Positions 36,182-44,601 of a stretch of 64,000 nt of DNA are shown here, piece after piece. Each line of letters begins with the position of its first letter. Position 1 is the stretch's first letter. This DNA is from Asaia sp037151935 (lineage in GTDB: Bacteria > Pseudomonadota > Alphaproteobacteria > Acetobacterales > Acetobacteraceae): positions 1,488,001-1,552,000 of the forward strand of contig NZ_CP157575.1 of the NCBI RefSeq assembly GCF_051628905.1. Reading direction: 5' to 3'. The position numbers were made by a program, and so were the translations under genes. Below the pieces are notes generated by a model. The model was not told the origin of the DNA and did not search any database. It saw nothing but the letters and a program-made list of their open reading frames with translations.

Positions 36182-37358
36182 CCGCCATGGAAGAAAGCAG
36201 CGCCATGGATTTCAGGGTGAAGCTCCCCTCGCCCATGATCCGGTCGCCCGCATGCACCGGCCCGGCAATCAGGGCGCTTTCTTCATTCTGCTCAACGATC
36301 TGTACCTCGACCGGCTCGAAATGCGTCGCGTCACGACGCAGAAAAATCACATCATGCCCATCGATCTCCTGAAGCGCCGCTCTGGGTACGACCAGCCCCT
36401 TGCTGCCTGCTCCGCTCTGGAACAAGGCATCCAGCATCGTACCTGGCCGGAGAGAAGCGGGAGGATGGTCGAGGGTACACACCACGCGCACCAGACCTGT
36501 CGACGGGTCGGCAAGACCCGCTATCGTCTCTATCTTGGTCGAGAGCGGGGCCGATTTCTCCTCTCCTGCCAGATGAAAAACCGCCCCTGCCCCGGTTTCG
36601 AGCCGCGCCGCGTCGTCGGGCGAGACATCCGCCACGAGCCACAGACGCGACAAATCGACCACTGTCACCAGATTATCGCCCGCGGTAATATCGGCGGCTA
36701 CAGCGGTGCGAACGGCCTGCACGACGCCATTGACCGGGCTGATCAGATCGGAGGCTTCATCCTGGACGATACGCTCCGTGACCGAAGTGAATTCTTCGGT
36801 CTGGCGATGTTCGAGTGTGGCGAGATCGGCCTGACGGGCCGTCACCAGACCGCGCTGCTGTTGCAGCATCATACGCCGACGCTCCAGCTCACCGGTGGAA
36901 ACCGCGCTTCCTGCCAGCGCCAGACCGCGCTTGTAGAGCAGGCTTGCCTCAGCCTCACCAGCGCGTGCGGAATCGAGCGCCGCTACCACCTGCTCGCGTT
37001 GCAGATGCAATTCGTGCAGTGAGTGATCGGTATAAGAAATCAGTGCCTCGCCGAGCCTGACACGCTGACCCGGCGTCACATGCACGGCCGTGACCTTGCC
37101 ACTACCCGCAGAGTGGATATCGACCACCCGACTGGTATCGGCATCGACACGCGCCATTGCCGCGATCTGATGAAACAGCTTTCCCTGCGTCAGGGCGATG
37201 ATCGTGACCCGCTCGTTACGCTGGGCCTCGGGCGAAAGCTCGAGGACGTGATGCCACGCCTCCTCCCCCCGGGCGCCCGGTACGGCAAAGGCACCGGACA
37301 AAAACAGAATGCCTGCGATGAGGCGCGCAAAAAGGGGAAGCCGCATCGCCCGCCCCAT
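36174..37358 (-). CDS. RND efflux periplasmic adaptor, CzcB-type
   Basis: A 394-residue membrane fusion protein linking the RND pump to an outer-membrane channel. It has a signal peptide (LPLFARLIAGILFLSGAFA), a lipoyl-like segment GSGKVTAVHVTPGQRVRLGEALISY, a helical hairpin rich in Leu, Gln, Arg and Glu (about residues 110-170), and a beta-barrel with SRLWLVADVSP. No N-terminal metal-binding extension as in some CzcB proteins. The ATG at 37358 lies just after the csoR-like stop; ATG 37346 is possible. Part of a three-gene operon. Confidence 0.88.
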   Translation of the reverse strand: MGRAMRLPLFARLIAGILFLSGAFAVPGARGEEAWHHVLELSPEAQRNERVTIIALTQGKLFHQIAAMARVDADTSRVVDIHSAGSGKVTAVHVTPGQRVRLGEALISYTDHSLHELHLQREQVVAALDSARAGEAEASLLYKRGLALAGSAVSTGELERRRMMLQQQRGLVTARQADLATLEHRQTEEFTSVTERIVQDEASDLISPVNGVVQAVRTAVAADITAGDNLVTVVDLSRLWLVADVSPDDAARLETGAGAVFHLAGEEKSAPLSTKIETIAGLADPSTGLVRVVCTLDHPPASLRPGTMLDALFQSGAGSKGLVVPRAALQEIDGHDVIFLRRDATHFEPVEVQIVEQNEESALIAGPVHAGDRIMGEGSFTLKSMALLSSMADD

Positions 37359-37360
37359 CG

Positions 37361-37627
37361 TCAAAGATACTTCACGAGACGCGCGAATTCCTGCACGGCA
37401 TCGTCACGAGTGATGCCGCCATCGGCCATCGCCTCGACAATGCAGTGTTCCACATGGTCCTGAATCAGGCTGCGCTTGGCGTTGCGCAGCGTGTTTTCGA
37501 CAGCCTGTATCTGCTGCGCGAGATCGGCGCAGCTGCGATCGGCCTCGATCATCTCGAGAATACTCTCGAGATGGCCACGGGCCTGTTTGAGACGAAGGGC
37601 AATCTGCTTGTGCTTATGAGCGCTCAT
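37361..37627 (-). CDS. CsoR/RcnR-family metal-responsive repressor
   Basis: An 88-residue all-helical repressor of the DUF156 family. The conserved metal ligands are Cys33, His58 and Cys62, with 25- and 4-residue spacings identical to CsoR and InrS; RcnR has His in place of Cys62. Additional His4 and His6 lie near the N-terminal ligand position used by RcnR and InrS. Copper or nickel/cobalt sensing are both possible; the CzcA-like pump favours the second. A perfect palindrome overlaps its leader, and it heads the operon with the adaptor and pump, so metal-released autorepression is likely. Confidence 0.9.
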   Translation of the reverse strand: MSAHKHKQIALRLKQARGHLESILEMIEADRSCADLAQQIQAVENTLRNAKRSLIQDHVEHCIVEAMADGGITRDDAVQEFARLVKYL

Positions 37628-37633
37628 AAACGT

Positions 37634-37662
37634 CCCTATACCCTAGGGGGGAGGGTATAGGG
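37634..37662. promoter_or_regulatory. Palindromic operator for the CsoR/RcnR-type repressor
   Basis: CCCTATACCCT (37634-37644) and AGGGTATAGGG (37652-37662) are perfect 11-base arms around AGGGGGG. The site lies 7-35 bases upstream of the repressor ATG. A G/C tract flanked by ATAC/GTAT is the form of operators of this family. The position would block the operon promoter or its start region. Confidence 0.85.
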
Positions 37663-37683
37663 AAGCCTGATTTGCGCGCGTTA

Positions 37684-38385
37684 TCAGCCCGCCGTTTCGA
37701 CCACGACGATCTCCGACTCCTCGTCTGCCGTGATCGTGAGCGGCCCCTCATCACGTATGGCTACGCCGTCACGCGGCTTGAGCGCCAGATCGCCGAGCCT
37801 GACCGCGCCAGAGGCCAGAACGGCGTAGCCCGACCAACCTGGCTCAAGCGTCCAGGAGAGCGTCTCGCCGCGCCGGATCGTGGCCGCCTTGACCCGTGCC
37901 TCGGCATTGATCTTCAGCGCATCCTCATCACCGGTCACACCCGAGGCGAGCGTGACGAGGCGGTTATCGCGCGCCTCGACCGGGAAGGGCCGGGTGCCCC
38001 ATGACGGCGCATGACCGCGTCGGTCTGGCATGATCCAGATCTGGAACAATGTGGTGGTTTCGCGCTCAAGATTGGCCTCGCTATGCACGATGCCCGTGCC
38101 TGCCGACATGACCTGAACCTGCCCTGCTTCGGTCCGCCCTTCATTACCAAGCGAATCCCGGTGCGAGATGGCACCGCTACGCACATAGGTAATGATTTCC
38201 ATGTCGCGATGCGGGTGAGAGGGAAAACCGCTATCGGGCGCGATTTCATCGTCGTTCCAGACCCTCAGCGCGCCCCAGCCCATGCGATCGGGATCATGAT
38301 AGCTCGAGAACGAAAAGTGATGGGCCGCCTTGAGCCAGCCGTGATCGGCATGGCCGAGAGAGGCAAAGGGGCGATAATCGATCAT
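37684..38385 (-). CDS. Pirin-family protein
   Basis: A 233-residue bicupin. The N-terminal cupin has His57, His59, His101 and Glu103, the same numbering as the metal ligands of human pirin, in HPHRD and GIVHSEAN. Bacterial pirins often show quercetin 2,3-dioxygenase activity in vitro; the biological substrate is uncertain. It is divergent from a LysR-type regulator with 67 bases between starts, a common arrangement in which the regulator controls pirin. Confidence 0.92.
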   Translation of the reverse strand: MIDYRPFASLGHADHGWLKAAHHFSFSSYHDPDRMGWGALRVWNDDEIAPDSGFPSHPHRDMEIITYVRSGAISHRDSLGNEGRTEAGQVQVMSAGTGIVHSEANLERETTTLFQIWIMPDRRGHAPSWGTRPFPVEARDNRLVTLASGVTGDEDALKINAEARVKAATIRRGETLSWTLEPGWSGYAVLASGAVRLGDLALKPRDGVAIRDEGPLTITADEESEIVVVETAG

Positions 38386-38452
38386 GGGACAATCCTTCTT
38401 TCCGTGATGCGCTCACCATAGGGAAACAGGCCAAAGTCAAGATATAGAAATA

Positions 38453-39397
38453 ATGGCAACAGATCGGTTCCATTTTATGACAACACGCCTGCCCGATTTC
38501 GAGGCTCTCGCCATTTTCGCCCGTATCGTCGAACTGGGATCGTTCAGCGCCGCCGCGCGCGCATTGGGCCTTTCGCGCCCGACGGTTTCGAAGGCGATAA
38601 CCCGTCTCGAACAGGCGACGGGGACCTTCGTTTTCAACCGGACGTCACGCAAACTGGCTCTGACCGAGACAGGGCATCGCGTGCTGGCTCACGCAATGCG
38701 GCTTCTGGGAGAGGGCGAAGCCGCCGAAGCCGAACTGCGTCGCGCCGTTCATCATCCGCATGGATTGCTGCGGATCACCGCCCCTATCTCCTTCGGGCTC
38801 AGCCATGTTGCCCCGCTCCTGCCGGATTTTCTGGCACAGTTTCCCGATATCACCCTCTCGATCACCTATACGGATGAGCAGCTCGATCTTATCGAGGGGG
38901 GATTCGATATTGCGGTCAGGATCGCAGCCCATGCCCCCTCATCGCTACGTGGGCTTCGCCTGTGCCGCATCCCCCTGCTTCTTGTCGCCTCGCCCGATTA
39001 CCTGGCACAGCATGGTCGCCCGTCTCATCCGAGAGATCTGAGGCGCCATGAAGGATTCCTCTATACCAGCACCCAGAATGGCAGTTTCCTGCGCATGAGT
39101 TGCCAGGGTGAAGCGCTGCAGGTCGAGCCACCCACACCACGCTACAGCGCCAATAATGCCGAGGCCTTTTTACCCGCTCTACTCGCGGGACTCGGTATGG
39201 GCGTCTTTCCCGAGTTCATGATTGCCGCACCCTTGAGCGATGGCAGGCTGGAGCATGTGCTACCTGACTGGCGCTTTCCCGAGACCGAACTCAGCCTGCT
39301 GACACCGCCAGGCCGCTCCCACCCGGCACGGGTCTCGGCATTTCTAGACCAGATCGGTGGTATCTTACGTAGCAAACCCTGGAAACAATCTACCTAA
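38453..39397 (+). CDS. LysR-family transcriptional regulator
   Basis: A 314-residue LysR-type regulator. The winged helix-turn-helix is near residues 14-72 (FEALAIFARIVELGSFSAAARALG, then RPTVSKAITRLEQ), followed by a substrate-binding domain. Start could be ATG 38453 or ATG 38477; neither has a strong ribosome-binding site. Divergent from pirin, so probably regulates it. The effector is unknown. Confidence 0.93.
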   Translation: MATDRFHFMTTRLPDFEALAIFARIVELGSFSAAARALGLSRPTVSKAITRLEQATGTFVFNRTSRKLALTETGHRVLAHAMRLLGEGEAAEAELRRAVHHPHGLLRITAPISFGLSHVAPLLPDFLAQFPDITLSITYTDEQLDLIEGGFDIAVRIAAHAPSSLRGLRLCRIPLLLVASPDYLAQHGRPSHPRDLRRHEGFLYTSTQNGSFLRMSCQGEALQVEPPTPRYSANNAEAFLPALLAGLGMGVFPEFMIAAPLSDGRLEHVLPDWRFPETELSLLTPPGRSHPARVSAFLDQIGGILRSKPWKQST

Positions 39398-39437
39398 TTT
39401 TACCGAAAGGGGGCTGATTTCGGCCTTCGGCAAGTGC

Positions 39438-39449
39438 TAACCGTGGTTA
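39438..39449. promoter_or_regulatory. Short palindrome upstream of the XRE regulator gene
   Basis: TAACCGTGGTTA is a perfect 12-base palindrome 34 bases before the ATG of the helix-turn-helix gene. It may be an autoregulatory operator; this is based on position and symmetry only. Confidence 0.4.
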
Positions 39450-39483
39450 TGTAGAATTTTTGAAGAATAGAGAGCAAGAAAAC

Positions 39484-39882
39484 ATGTCGGTAAATCGAAA
39501 GGGCGAAATGTCACCCAGCTTTGCTCTCACACGGCGCATCGCAATGCTTCGAAAGAGTCAGGGCCTTAGTCAGCAGCAACTTGCCGACGCTTTGGGGGTA
39601 TCGCGATCGGCTGTTGCTTTTTGGGAAACAGGCCGTGTCGGTAGTTTGCGCAAATACATTCCCAAGCTTGCTGTTCTATTCGATGTTTCGACTGAAGCCT
39701 TTCTTACTGGCATGGTCGAAGAAGATATTCCTGCGGTTCTCACCCCGGATGAAGACGATCTGCTGCGCCTTTACCGCTTTCTCGATCCCGAACTGAAACT
39801 AACCGCTCAGAAATGGATGGAGCGTCAGGTTCACAAGCAATCGGCAGCCCGCAGGAAAGAGGAAAGAGAGAACACGATCTGA
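39484..39882 (+). CDS. XRE-family helix-turn-helix regulator
   Basis: A 132-residue protein with a Cro/CI-type helix-turn-helix at about residues 16-72 (RIAMLRKSQGLSQQQLADALG, then RSAVAFWETG). The C-terminal half is acidic then basic with no recognised domain. ATG 39484 is preferred to an upstream TTG at 39460; a GAGAGCAAGAA stretch precedes it. Such proteins often control phage or stress genes, but no phage gene is adjacent. It converges on cobM. Confidence 0.85.
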   Translation: MSVNRKGEMSPSFALTRRIAMLRKSQGLSQQQLADALGVSRSAVAFWETGRVGSLRKYIPKLAVLFDVSTEAFLTGMVEEDIPAVLTPDEDDLLRLYRFLDPELKLTAQKWMERQVHKQSAARRKEERENTI

Positions 39883-39991
39883 CCCTGCTATCCATGACTG
39901 CGTTGGTTGCGATAAGCCCAAGCAGGCCTTCCTGACTAGAGGACCGGCATGCTCATGCCACGGTTCACATCCTGAGACGCGGAATATCTGG

Positions 39992-40774
39992 TCAGATGAT
40001 CTCGTGCGGCGAGGTGTCGTCGCGCCCGCGAAACCGTCTCTGATAATGCGCATCATAGAGCGCGCTCTCTTGCGTCATTGCCGGGTCGAGCGCATGGCCC
40101 ACCAGAATAAGAGCCGTGCGTTTCTCGGGCTCGTCAGCCATCACCCCGGCAATCTCACCGAGCGTCGCCTCAACGCAACGCTCATCCGGCCAACTGGCAC
40201 GGGCGACAATCGCTACGGGACAGGCAGAGCCGTAAAAGGGCAACAGACGCGTCACCACCTCCTCAAGCCTGTGTATGGCGAGATGAATCGCGAGAGTGGC
40301 TCCGGTTGCAGCAAAGGCCTCAAGTCTCTCGGCCTTGGGCATTGCGGAGGCTCGCCCGGAGATACGCGTCAGCACGAGGCTCTGCACCAGACCCGGCACC
40401 GTCAGTTCCCGCCCAAGAAGCGAGGCAGAGGCTGCGTAAGCCGGCACACCCGGTGTCAGCGTGTAAGGAATGTGATGCTTGTTCAGGCGGGCAACCTGCT
40501 CGGCTACGGCGCTGTAAACGGACAGATCGCCCGAATGCAGACGGGCGACATCCAGACCGTCACGATGGGCCTGGACGAAAATGGCCTCGATTTCGTCCAA
40601 ACAGAGCGGCGCCGTGTCGATCAGTCGGGTATGCGGCCCGCAAAAGCCCAGAACATCGCGCGGAATGATCGAACCGGCGTAGAGGCAGATCGGCAGTCGC
40701 GCCAGCAGATCGCGCCCACGTATGGTCATGAGATCGGCGGCCCCCGGCCCGGCGCCGATAAAATGCACTGTCAT
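39992..40774 (-). CDS. cobM: Precorrin-4 C11-methyltransferase CobM
   Basis: CobM uses S-adenosylmethionine to methylate C-11 of precorrin-4 in aerobic cobalamin synthesis. The 260-residue protein has the tetrapyrrole-methylase fold: FIGAGPGAADLMTIRG at the start, LHSGDLSVYSA and TPGVPAYAASASLLGRELTVP, the last typical of CobM. It overlaps cobE by 4 bases and shares the minus-strand run cobL-cobE-cobM. Confidence 0.95.
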   Translation of the reverse strand: MTVHFIGAGPGAADLMTIRGRDLLARLPICLYAGSIIPRDVLGFCGPHTRLIDTAPLCLDEIEAIFVQAHRDGLDVARLHSGDLSVYSAVAEQVARLNKHHIPYTLTPGVPAYAASASLLGRELTVPGLVQSLVLTRISGRASAMPKAERLEAFAATGATLAIHLAIHRLEEVVTRLLPFYGSACPVAIVARASWPDERCVEATLGEIAGVMADEPEKRTALILVGHALDPAMTQESALYDAHYQRRFRGRDDTSPHEII

Positions 40775-41154
40775 AAAGTGAGCGTCTCGGGGACGATCGA
40801 GGCGAAAGCACAGGTCACACCCTCACCGGCGATACGCGCGCCCAGAAGCTGCGCCTGTGGGCCGAGCGCCGCCAGCGCGCAGCCCTCGGCGATCGACCCG
40901 AAACCCATGGTGATACGCGCGCGCTCGGAGTGGGTAAGGCAACGCGGCTGGGCCGAAGCCAGCGCCAGAAGATCGACAACGGCGATGGGCAGGCTGAAGA
41001 GCTGGGCAACAGCCTGTACCGCCGCGTGATTCTGTCTGAAAGGCGGCACTGCAAAGCTGTGGGGCAATCCCCAACGCTCGACAGCCTGCTTTACTACCGC
41101 GATCATAGCCTCTGGCGAGGCATCGAGCTTGCAGCCCAATCCCCCGATGATCAT
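40771..41154 (-). CDS. cobE: Cobalamin biosynthesis protein CobE (CbiG C-terminal domain)
   Basis: A 127-residue single-domain protein similar to the C-terminal domain of CbiG. It contains IIGGLGCKLDA at the start, FRQNHAAVQAVAQLF and VTCAFASIVPET. In aerobic producers CobE stands alone; its exact role is not settled. The ATG at 41154 overlaps the cobL stop by 4 bases (ATGA), which decides it over a longer upstream frame. Confidence 0.88.
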   Translation of the reverse strand: MIIGGLGCKLDASPEAMIAVVKQAVERWGLPHSFAVPPFRQNHAAVQAVAQLFSLPIAVVDLLALASAQPRCLTHSERARITMGFGSIAEGCALAALGPQAQLLGARIAGEGVTCAFASIVPETLTL

Positions 41155-42386
41155 GTCTTGACAGCCTGATACTGAGTCACTGTCATCGCGGGCCTGAATC
41201 CAAACACATGTCCTATCGGTCCTAGACGCTCTACGCCGATGCGCGATAGCGCACCGCCCCACGCTTGAAAAGCCTGGAAGAGTCGCTGCTCGCCTTCGAG
41301 CGTTACCGCGTTGGCCACCATACGACCGCCCGGCCTCAATGCCGACCAGCCCGTTTCGAGCAGTCCCGGCACACCCACGCCCCCACCGACAAACACGGCA
41401 TGGGGCGCCACAAAACCAGGCAGAACACAGGGAAGCGCGTGCTGTTCCACGTGAAGCTCGGGCACACCAAGCGCCTCGGCATTACGCCAGATGCGCGCCA
41501 CGCGCGCTGCGTCGCGCTCGACCGCAAAGGTACGATTGGCGGGATGGCGCAGCATCCACTCGATCCCTACCGACCCCGACCCAGCCCCCAGATCCCACAA
41601 GATCTGACCCGGATGCGGCGCCAGCGCCGAAAGCGTGACAGCACGAATCTCCTGCTTGGTAATCTGCCCGTCATGCTCGAAGAAATGATCGGGCAGGCCG
41701 CTGGAGAGTGGCAAAAGCCGCGCCTCCGCACCGGCAACGATCTCGACCGCCACCATATTGAGGCGGGCAACAGGCTCGGGCATGGCCTCGCAGGCGCGCA
41801 GGGAACGCAGGCGTTGATCGGGGCCATCGAGAGCCTCAAGAAGATGAAGCCTGCTTTGGCCGCACCCCCGTTCGGTCAGGAAAGCCGCCACATCGGCGGG
41901 GGTGGTTTCATCGGCAGAAAGCAGCAATAGCCGCGCACCGGGTTGAAGATGCGGCACAAGCCGGGAAATCGCCCGCCCGCAGAGGGAAACGACAGAAACA
42001 TCCTGTACCGACCAGCCCAGACGGGCGCAGGCAGCGGTCAGACAGGAGCGCCCCGGCACGACAGTCAGCGCCTCACGACCGAAATGCGCGACGATCTGCG
42101 TCCCCGCGCCGAAAAAAAACGGATCGCCAGAGGCCAGAACGACCACCTTCCTGCCCGCATGGCTTTGGAGCGCGGGCATGGCCTGCGCATAGGGCGAGGG
42201 CCATGGCTGTTGCTCGGCACGGCTTCTTCCCTCGATCAGGGCCAGATGGCGCCTGCCCCCCATAATCACCTCGGCGTCAGCAATTGCCCGTTGCGCCTGT
42301 CGTGAAAGCGCCTCAAACCCGTCTTCACCAAGCCCTATGAGTGTGAGCCAGGGTGTGGCGCCTGAGTGGGAAGCGAGAAAAGGCAA
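41151..42386 (-). CDS. cobL: Precorrin-6Y C5,15-methyltransferase (decarboxylating) CobL
   Basis: CobL is a two-domain enzyme that methylates C-5 and C-15 and decarboxylates the acetate side chain of precorrin-6B. N-terminal CbiE-type methylase domain (WLTLIGLGEDGFEAL, then LASGDPFFFGAG) and C-terminal CbiT-type domain (LWDLGAGSGSVGIEW) are both intact. The start is uncertain: a TTG at 42384-42386 avoids overlap with the divergent cobK, while ATGs at 42464-42467 would run into it. Neither has a clear ribosome-binding site. Followed by cobE. Confidence 0.93.
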   Translation of the reverse strand: MPFLASHSGATPWLTLIGLGEDGFEALSRQAQRAIADAEVIMGGRRHLALIEGRSRAEQQPWPSPYAQAMPALQSHAGRKVVVLASGDPFFFGAGTQIVAHFGREALTVVPGRSCLTAACARLGWSVQDVSVVSLCGRAISRLVPHLQPGARLLLLSADETTPADVAAFLTERGCGQSRLHLLEALDGPDQRLRSLRACEAMPEPVARLNMVAVEIVAGAEARLLPLSSGLPDHFFEHDGQITKQEIRAVTLSALAPHPGQILWDLGAGSGSVGIEWMLRHPANRTFAVERDAARVARIWRNAEALGVPELHVEQHALPCVLPGFVAPHAVFVGGGVGVPGLLETGWSALRPGGRMVANAVTLEGEQRLFQAFQAWGGALSRIGVERLGPIGHVFGFRPAMTVTQYQAVKT

Positions 42387-42389
42387 ACG

Positions 42390-43145
42390 ATGCAGATCCT
42401 GATCCTTGGGGGAACGAGCGAGGCGCGCCAGCTTTGCCGCGCGCTGGAGTCTCGACGCGAGCATCATATCATTTTTTCACTGGCCGGGGTCACAAACTCG
42501 GCACTCCCTGTCCCTGCCGAAACGCGCATCGGCGGTTTCGGCGGCGTTACCGGGCTGGCAGATTATCTCAAAGACAACCGGATCGATGCGGTCATTGACG
42601 CAACCCATCCTTTCGCCGCGCAGATGAGCCGCCATGCCGTCGAGGCAACCCGAGTTTGCGCCGTAAAGCTGCTGCGTCTGGCGCGACCGGCCTGGCAGGC
42701 GCCGCCAGGGGCACGATGGCACCATGTGAGCACTATCGCCCAGGTACCGGCGGCTCTGGGAGATAGGCCGCGTCATGTTTTCCTCACAACCGGGCGCAAG
42801 GACCTCGCCCCGTTTATGATGACGCCGCACCGCTATCTCCTGCGCAGCATCGAGACACCCCATCTGCCCCTTCCTCCTTACACGACCTTGCTTCTGGCAC
42901 GTGGCCCCTTCTCGCTCGACGACGAGATCGCTCTCATGACGCAGCACAGGGTCGATTGTCTCGTGACAAAAAATGCGGGGGCCGATGCGACAAGTGCCAA
43001 GCTCGACGCCGCACGGCGTCTCGGTCTTGAGGTGATCATGGTTGATCGCCCAGCCTTGCCGCCCGCACAGGAATGCGCGAGCGTCGAGGCCGCGCTCGAG
43101 TGGGTCCGGCAGAGCGAGATTCAGGGAATACGACGCAGCGTATAA
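42390..43145 (+). CDS. cobK: Precorrin-6A reductase CobK
   Basis: CobK reduces precorrin-6A with NADPH. The 251-residue protein starts MQILILGGTSEARQLC, the family signature, from the ATG at 42390 with AAAAGG upstream. IDATHPFAAQMSRHA and VTKNAGADATSAKLDAA are typical. It is the only cob gene on the plus strand here. Its start almost touches the start of cobL, and its last 25 bases overlap the convergent cobJ. Confidence 0.94.
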   Translation: MQILILGGTSEARQLCRALESRREHHIIFSLAGVTNSALPVPAETRIGGFGGVTGLADYLKDNRIDAVIDATHPFAAQMSRHAVEATRVCAVKLLRLARPAWQAPPGARWHHVSTIAQVPAALGDRPRHVFLTTGRKDLAPFMMTPHRYLLRSIETPHLPLPPYTTLLLARGPFSLDDEIALMTQHRVDCLVTKNAGADATSAKLDAARRLGLEVIMVDRPALPPAQECASVEAALEWVRQSEIQGIRRSV

Positions 43146-43882
43146 AGCCACGGTATCTGGCCGGGTCGCTCTATCTGCCTCGTATGGGCACAGCCGATCA
43201 GCACCAGCGTGCTCATATCGGCGTCCTCTCCTCTCGCCTGGGCCAGTGTCGTGCTCAGAACCTGCTCGGCAGGGCGCCCGATCGCCCGCGCGAAAACGAC
43301 CGGAATCCCCCCCGGAAGCACCTCACGAAGCGCCGCGAAACCCTGATCGAGCTGCCCCGGTCGCGTCTGAGAGCGTGGGTTGTAAAGCGCAATCACAAGC
43401 CCGGCCTCTGCGGCCAGACGCAGACGTCTGGCGACGATTTCCCAGGGCTTGAGGTTATCCGAGAGCGAAATCACGCAAAAATCGCCACCGAGCGGCGCCC
43501 CAAGCCGTGCGGCGGCTGCCAGCACGGCCGTGACACCGGGAACGACCCTGATATCGATTGCGCGCCAGATCTCAGGGCCTTCGCCCACGGCCTCGAATAC
43601 CGCACTTGCCATGCCGAACACCCCGGCATCGCCCCCCGACACGACGACCGGTACCCGGCCCTGCATGGCGAGATCCAGCGCGTGCCGGGCGCGGGCCAGC
43701 TCTTCGCGGTTATCGGTCGCATGCGCTATGGCGCCAGAAGCCGCGCCGAGCGCTGCGGCGCGCCTCACATACAGCCCATAACCCAGCAGATCGGTCGCCT
43801 GAGAGAGCGCGTCGCGCGCTTCCTGGGTGATCTGATCCGCACCGCCGGGGCCGAGCCCCACAACATAAAGACGCAAACTCAT
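43121..43882 (-). CDS. cobJ: Precorrin-3B C17-methyltransferase CobJ
   Basis: CobJ performs ring contraction and C-17 methylation of precorrin-3B. The 253-residue protein has LYVVGLGPGG at the start, VVSGGDAGVFGMA, and ALYNPRSQTRPGQL, diagnostic of this enzyme. The start overlaps the cobI stop by 4 bases. Its 3' end overlaps cobK by 25 bases tail-to-tail. Confidence 0.95.
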   Translation of the reverse strand: MSLRLYVVGLGPGGADQITQEARDALSQATDLLGYGLYVRRAAALGAASGAIAHATDNREELARARHALDLAMQGRVPVVVSGGDAGVFGMASAVFEAVGEGPEIWRAIDIRVVPGVTAVLAAAARLGAPLGGDFCVISLSDNLKPWEIVARRLRLAAEAGLVIALYNPRSQTRPGQLDQGFAALREVLPGGIPVVFARAIGRPAEQVLSTTLAQARGEDADMSTLVLIGCAHTRQIERPGQIPWLYTLRRIP

Positions 43883-44601
43883 CGGGCACGCTTGCGGCCG
43901 GGCACCAGCACCATCGAGAAATAGGGCGCCTTGTCAGGTGCCCGTTCAAGGGGCAAGCAGATCTGGCCGCTTTGCGTGCCCCTTTCGACGTAGACGGCTT
44001 GTTCGTAGCGACCGCTGCGCTGGAGCGCCTCTCGCACTTTCGCGAAGTTACGCCCGAGCTTCATGATCACATGCGCGTCGCCCCGGCTCAGCCAGTGTGC
44101 AAGACGCTCTTCATCCAGCGTAGCGGGAAGTACACTCAACACGTCGTCGCCATGCACCATGGGCAGATGCGCCGCTGACCAGCAGCCGCTCATGCCTGAA
44201 ATGCCGGGAACGATCTCGCAGCGATGGCCCGGGCTCAGCCTGTCGAACAGATACATGGCAGAGCCGTAAAGAAACGGATCGCCCTCGCAGAGCAACGCGA
44301 CCCGGCGCCCCTTGGCAAGTTCTCCTGCAAGTCTCTGCGCGCAGCTATCGTAGAACGCCCCCATCTCGGTGAGGTAGCGCGGGTCTTCAACGGAGACGCC
44401 TGTCGTGAAGGGGTAGTCGAAGCGCAGTTCCTGCGCGGTTGCGGGAATATGCGCGTCTGCAATCACGCGCGCATGACCAGGCCGGCCGCAGGCGGCGAAC
44501 CAGGCAACCACATCGGCTTCTGCCAGCAGGCGCACCGCCTTGAGCGTCAGGAGTTCAGGATCACCCGGCCCCATGCCGAGGATTCGACAGACACCGCTCA
44601 T
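43879..44601 (-). CDS. cobI: Precorrin-2 C20-methyltransferase CobI
   Basis: CobI methylates C-20 of precorrin-2. The 240-residue protein starts SGVCRILGMGPGDPELLTLKAV, contains CEGDPFLYGSAMYLF and VPGISGMSGCWSAA, all characteristic. The ATG at 44599-44601 overlaps the cobH stop (ATGA); longer frames inside cobH are not credible. Part of the run cobH-cobI-cobJ. Confidence 0.95.
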   Translation of the reverse strand: MSGVCRILGMGPGDPELLTLKAVRLLAEADVVAWFAACGRPGHARVIADAHIPATAQELRFDYPFTTGVSVEDPRYLTEMGAFYDSCAQRLAGELAKGRRVALLCEGDPFLYGSAMYLFDRLSPGHRCEIVPGISGMSGCWSAAHLPMVHGDDVLSVLPATLDEERLAHWLSRGDAHVIMKLGRNFAKVREALQRSGRYEQAVYVERGTQSGQICLPLERAPDKAPYFSMVLVPGRKRAR

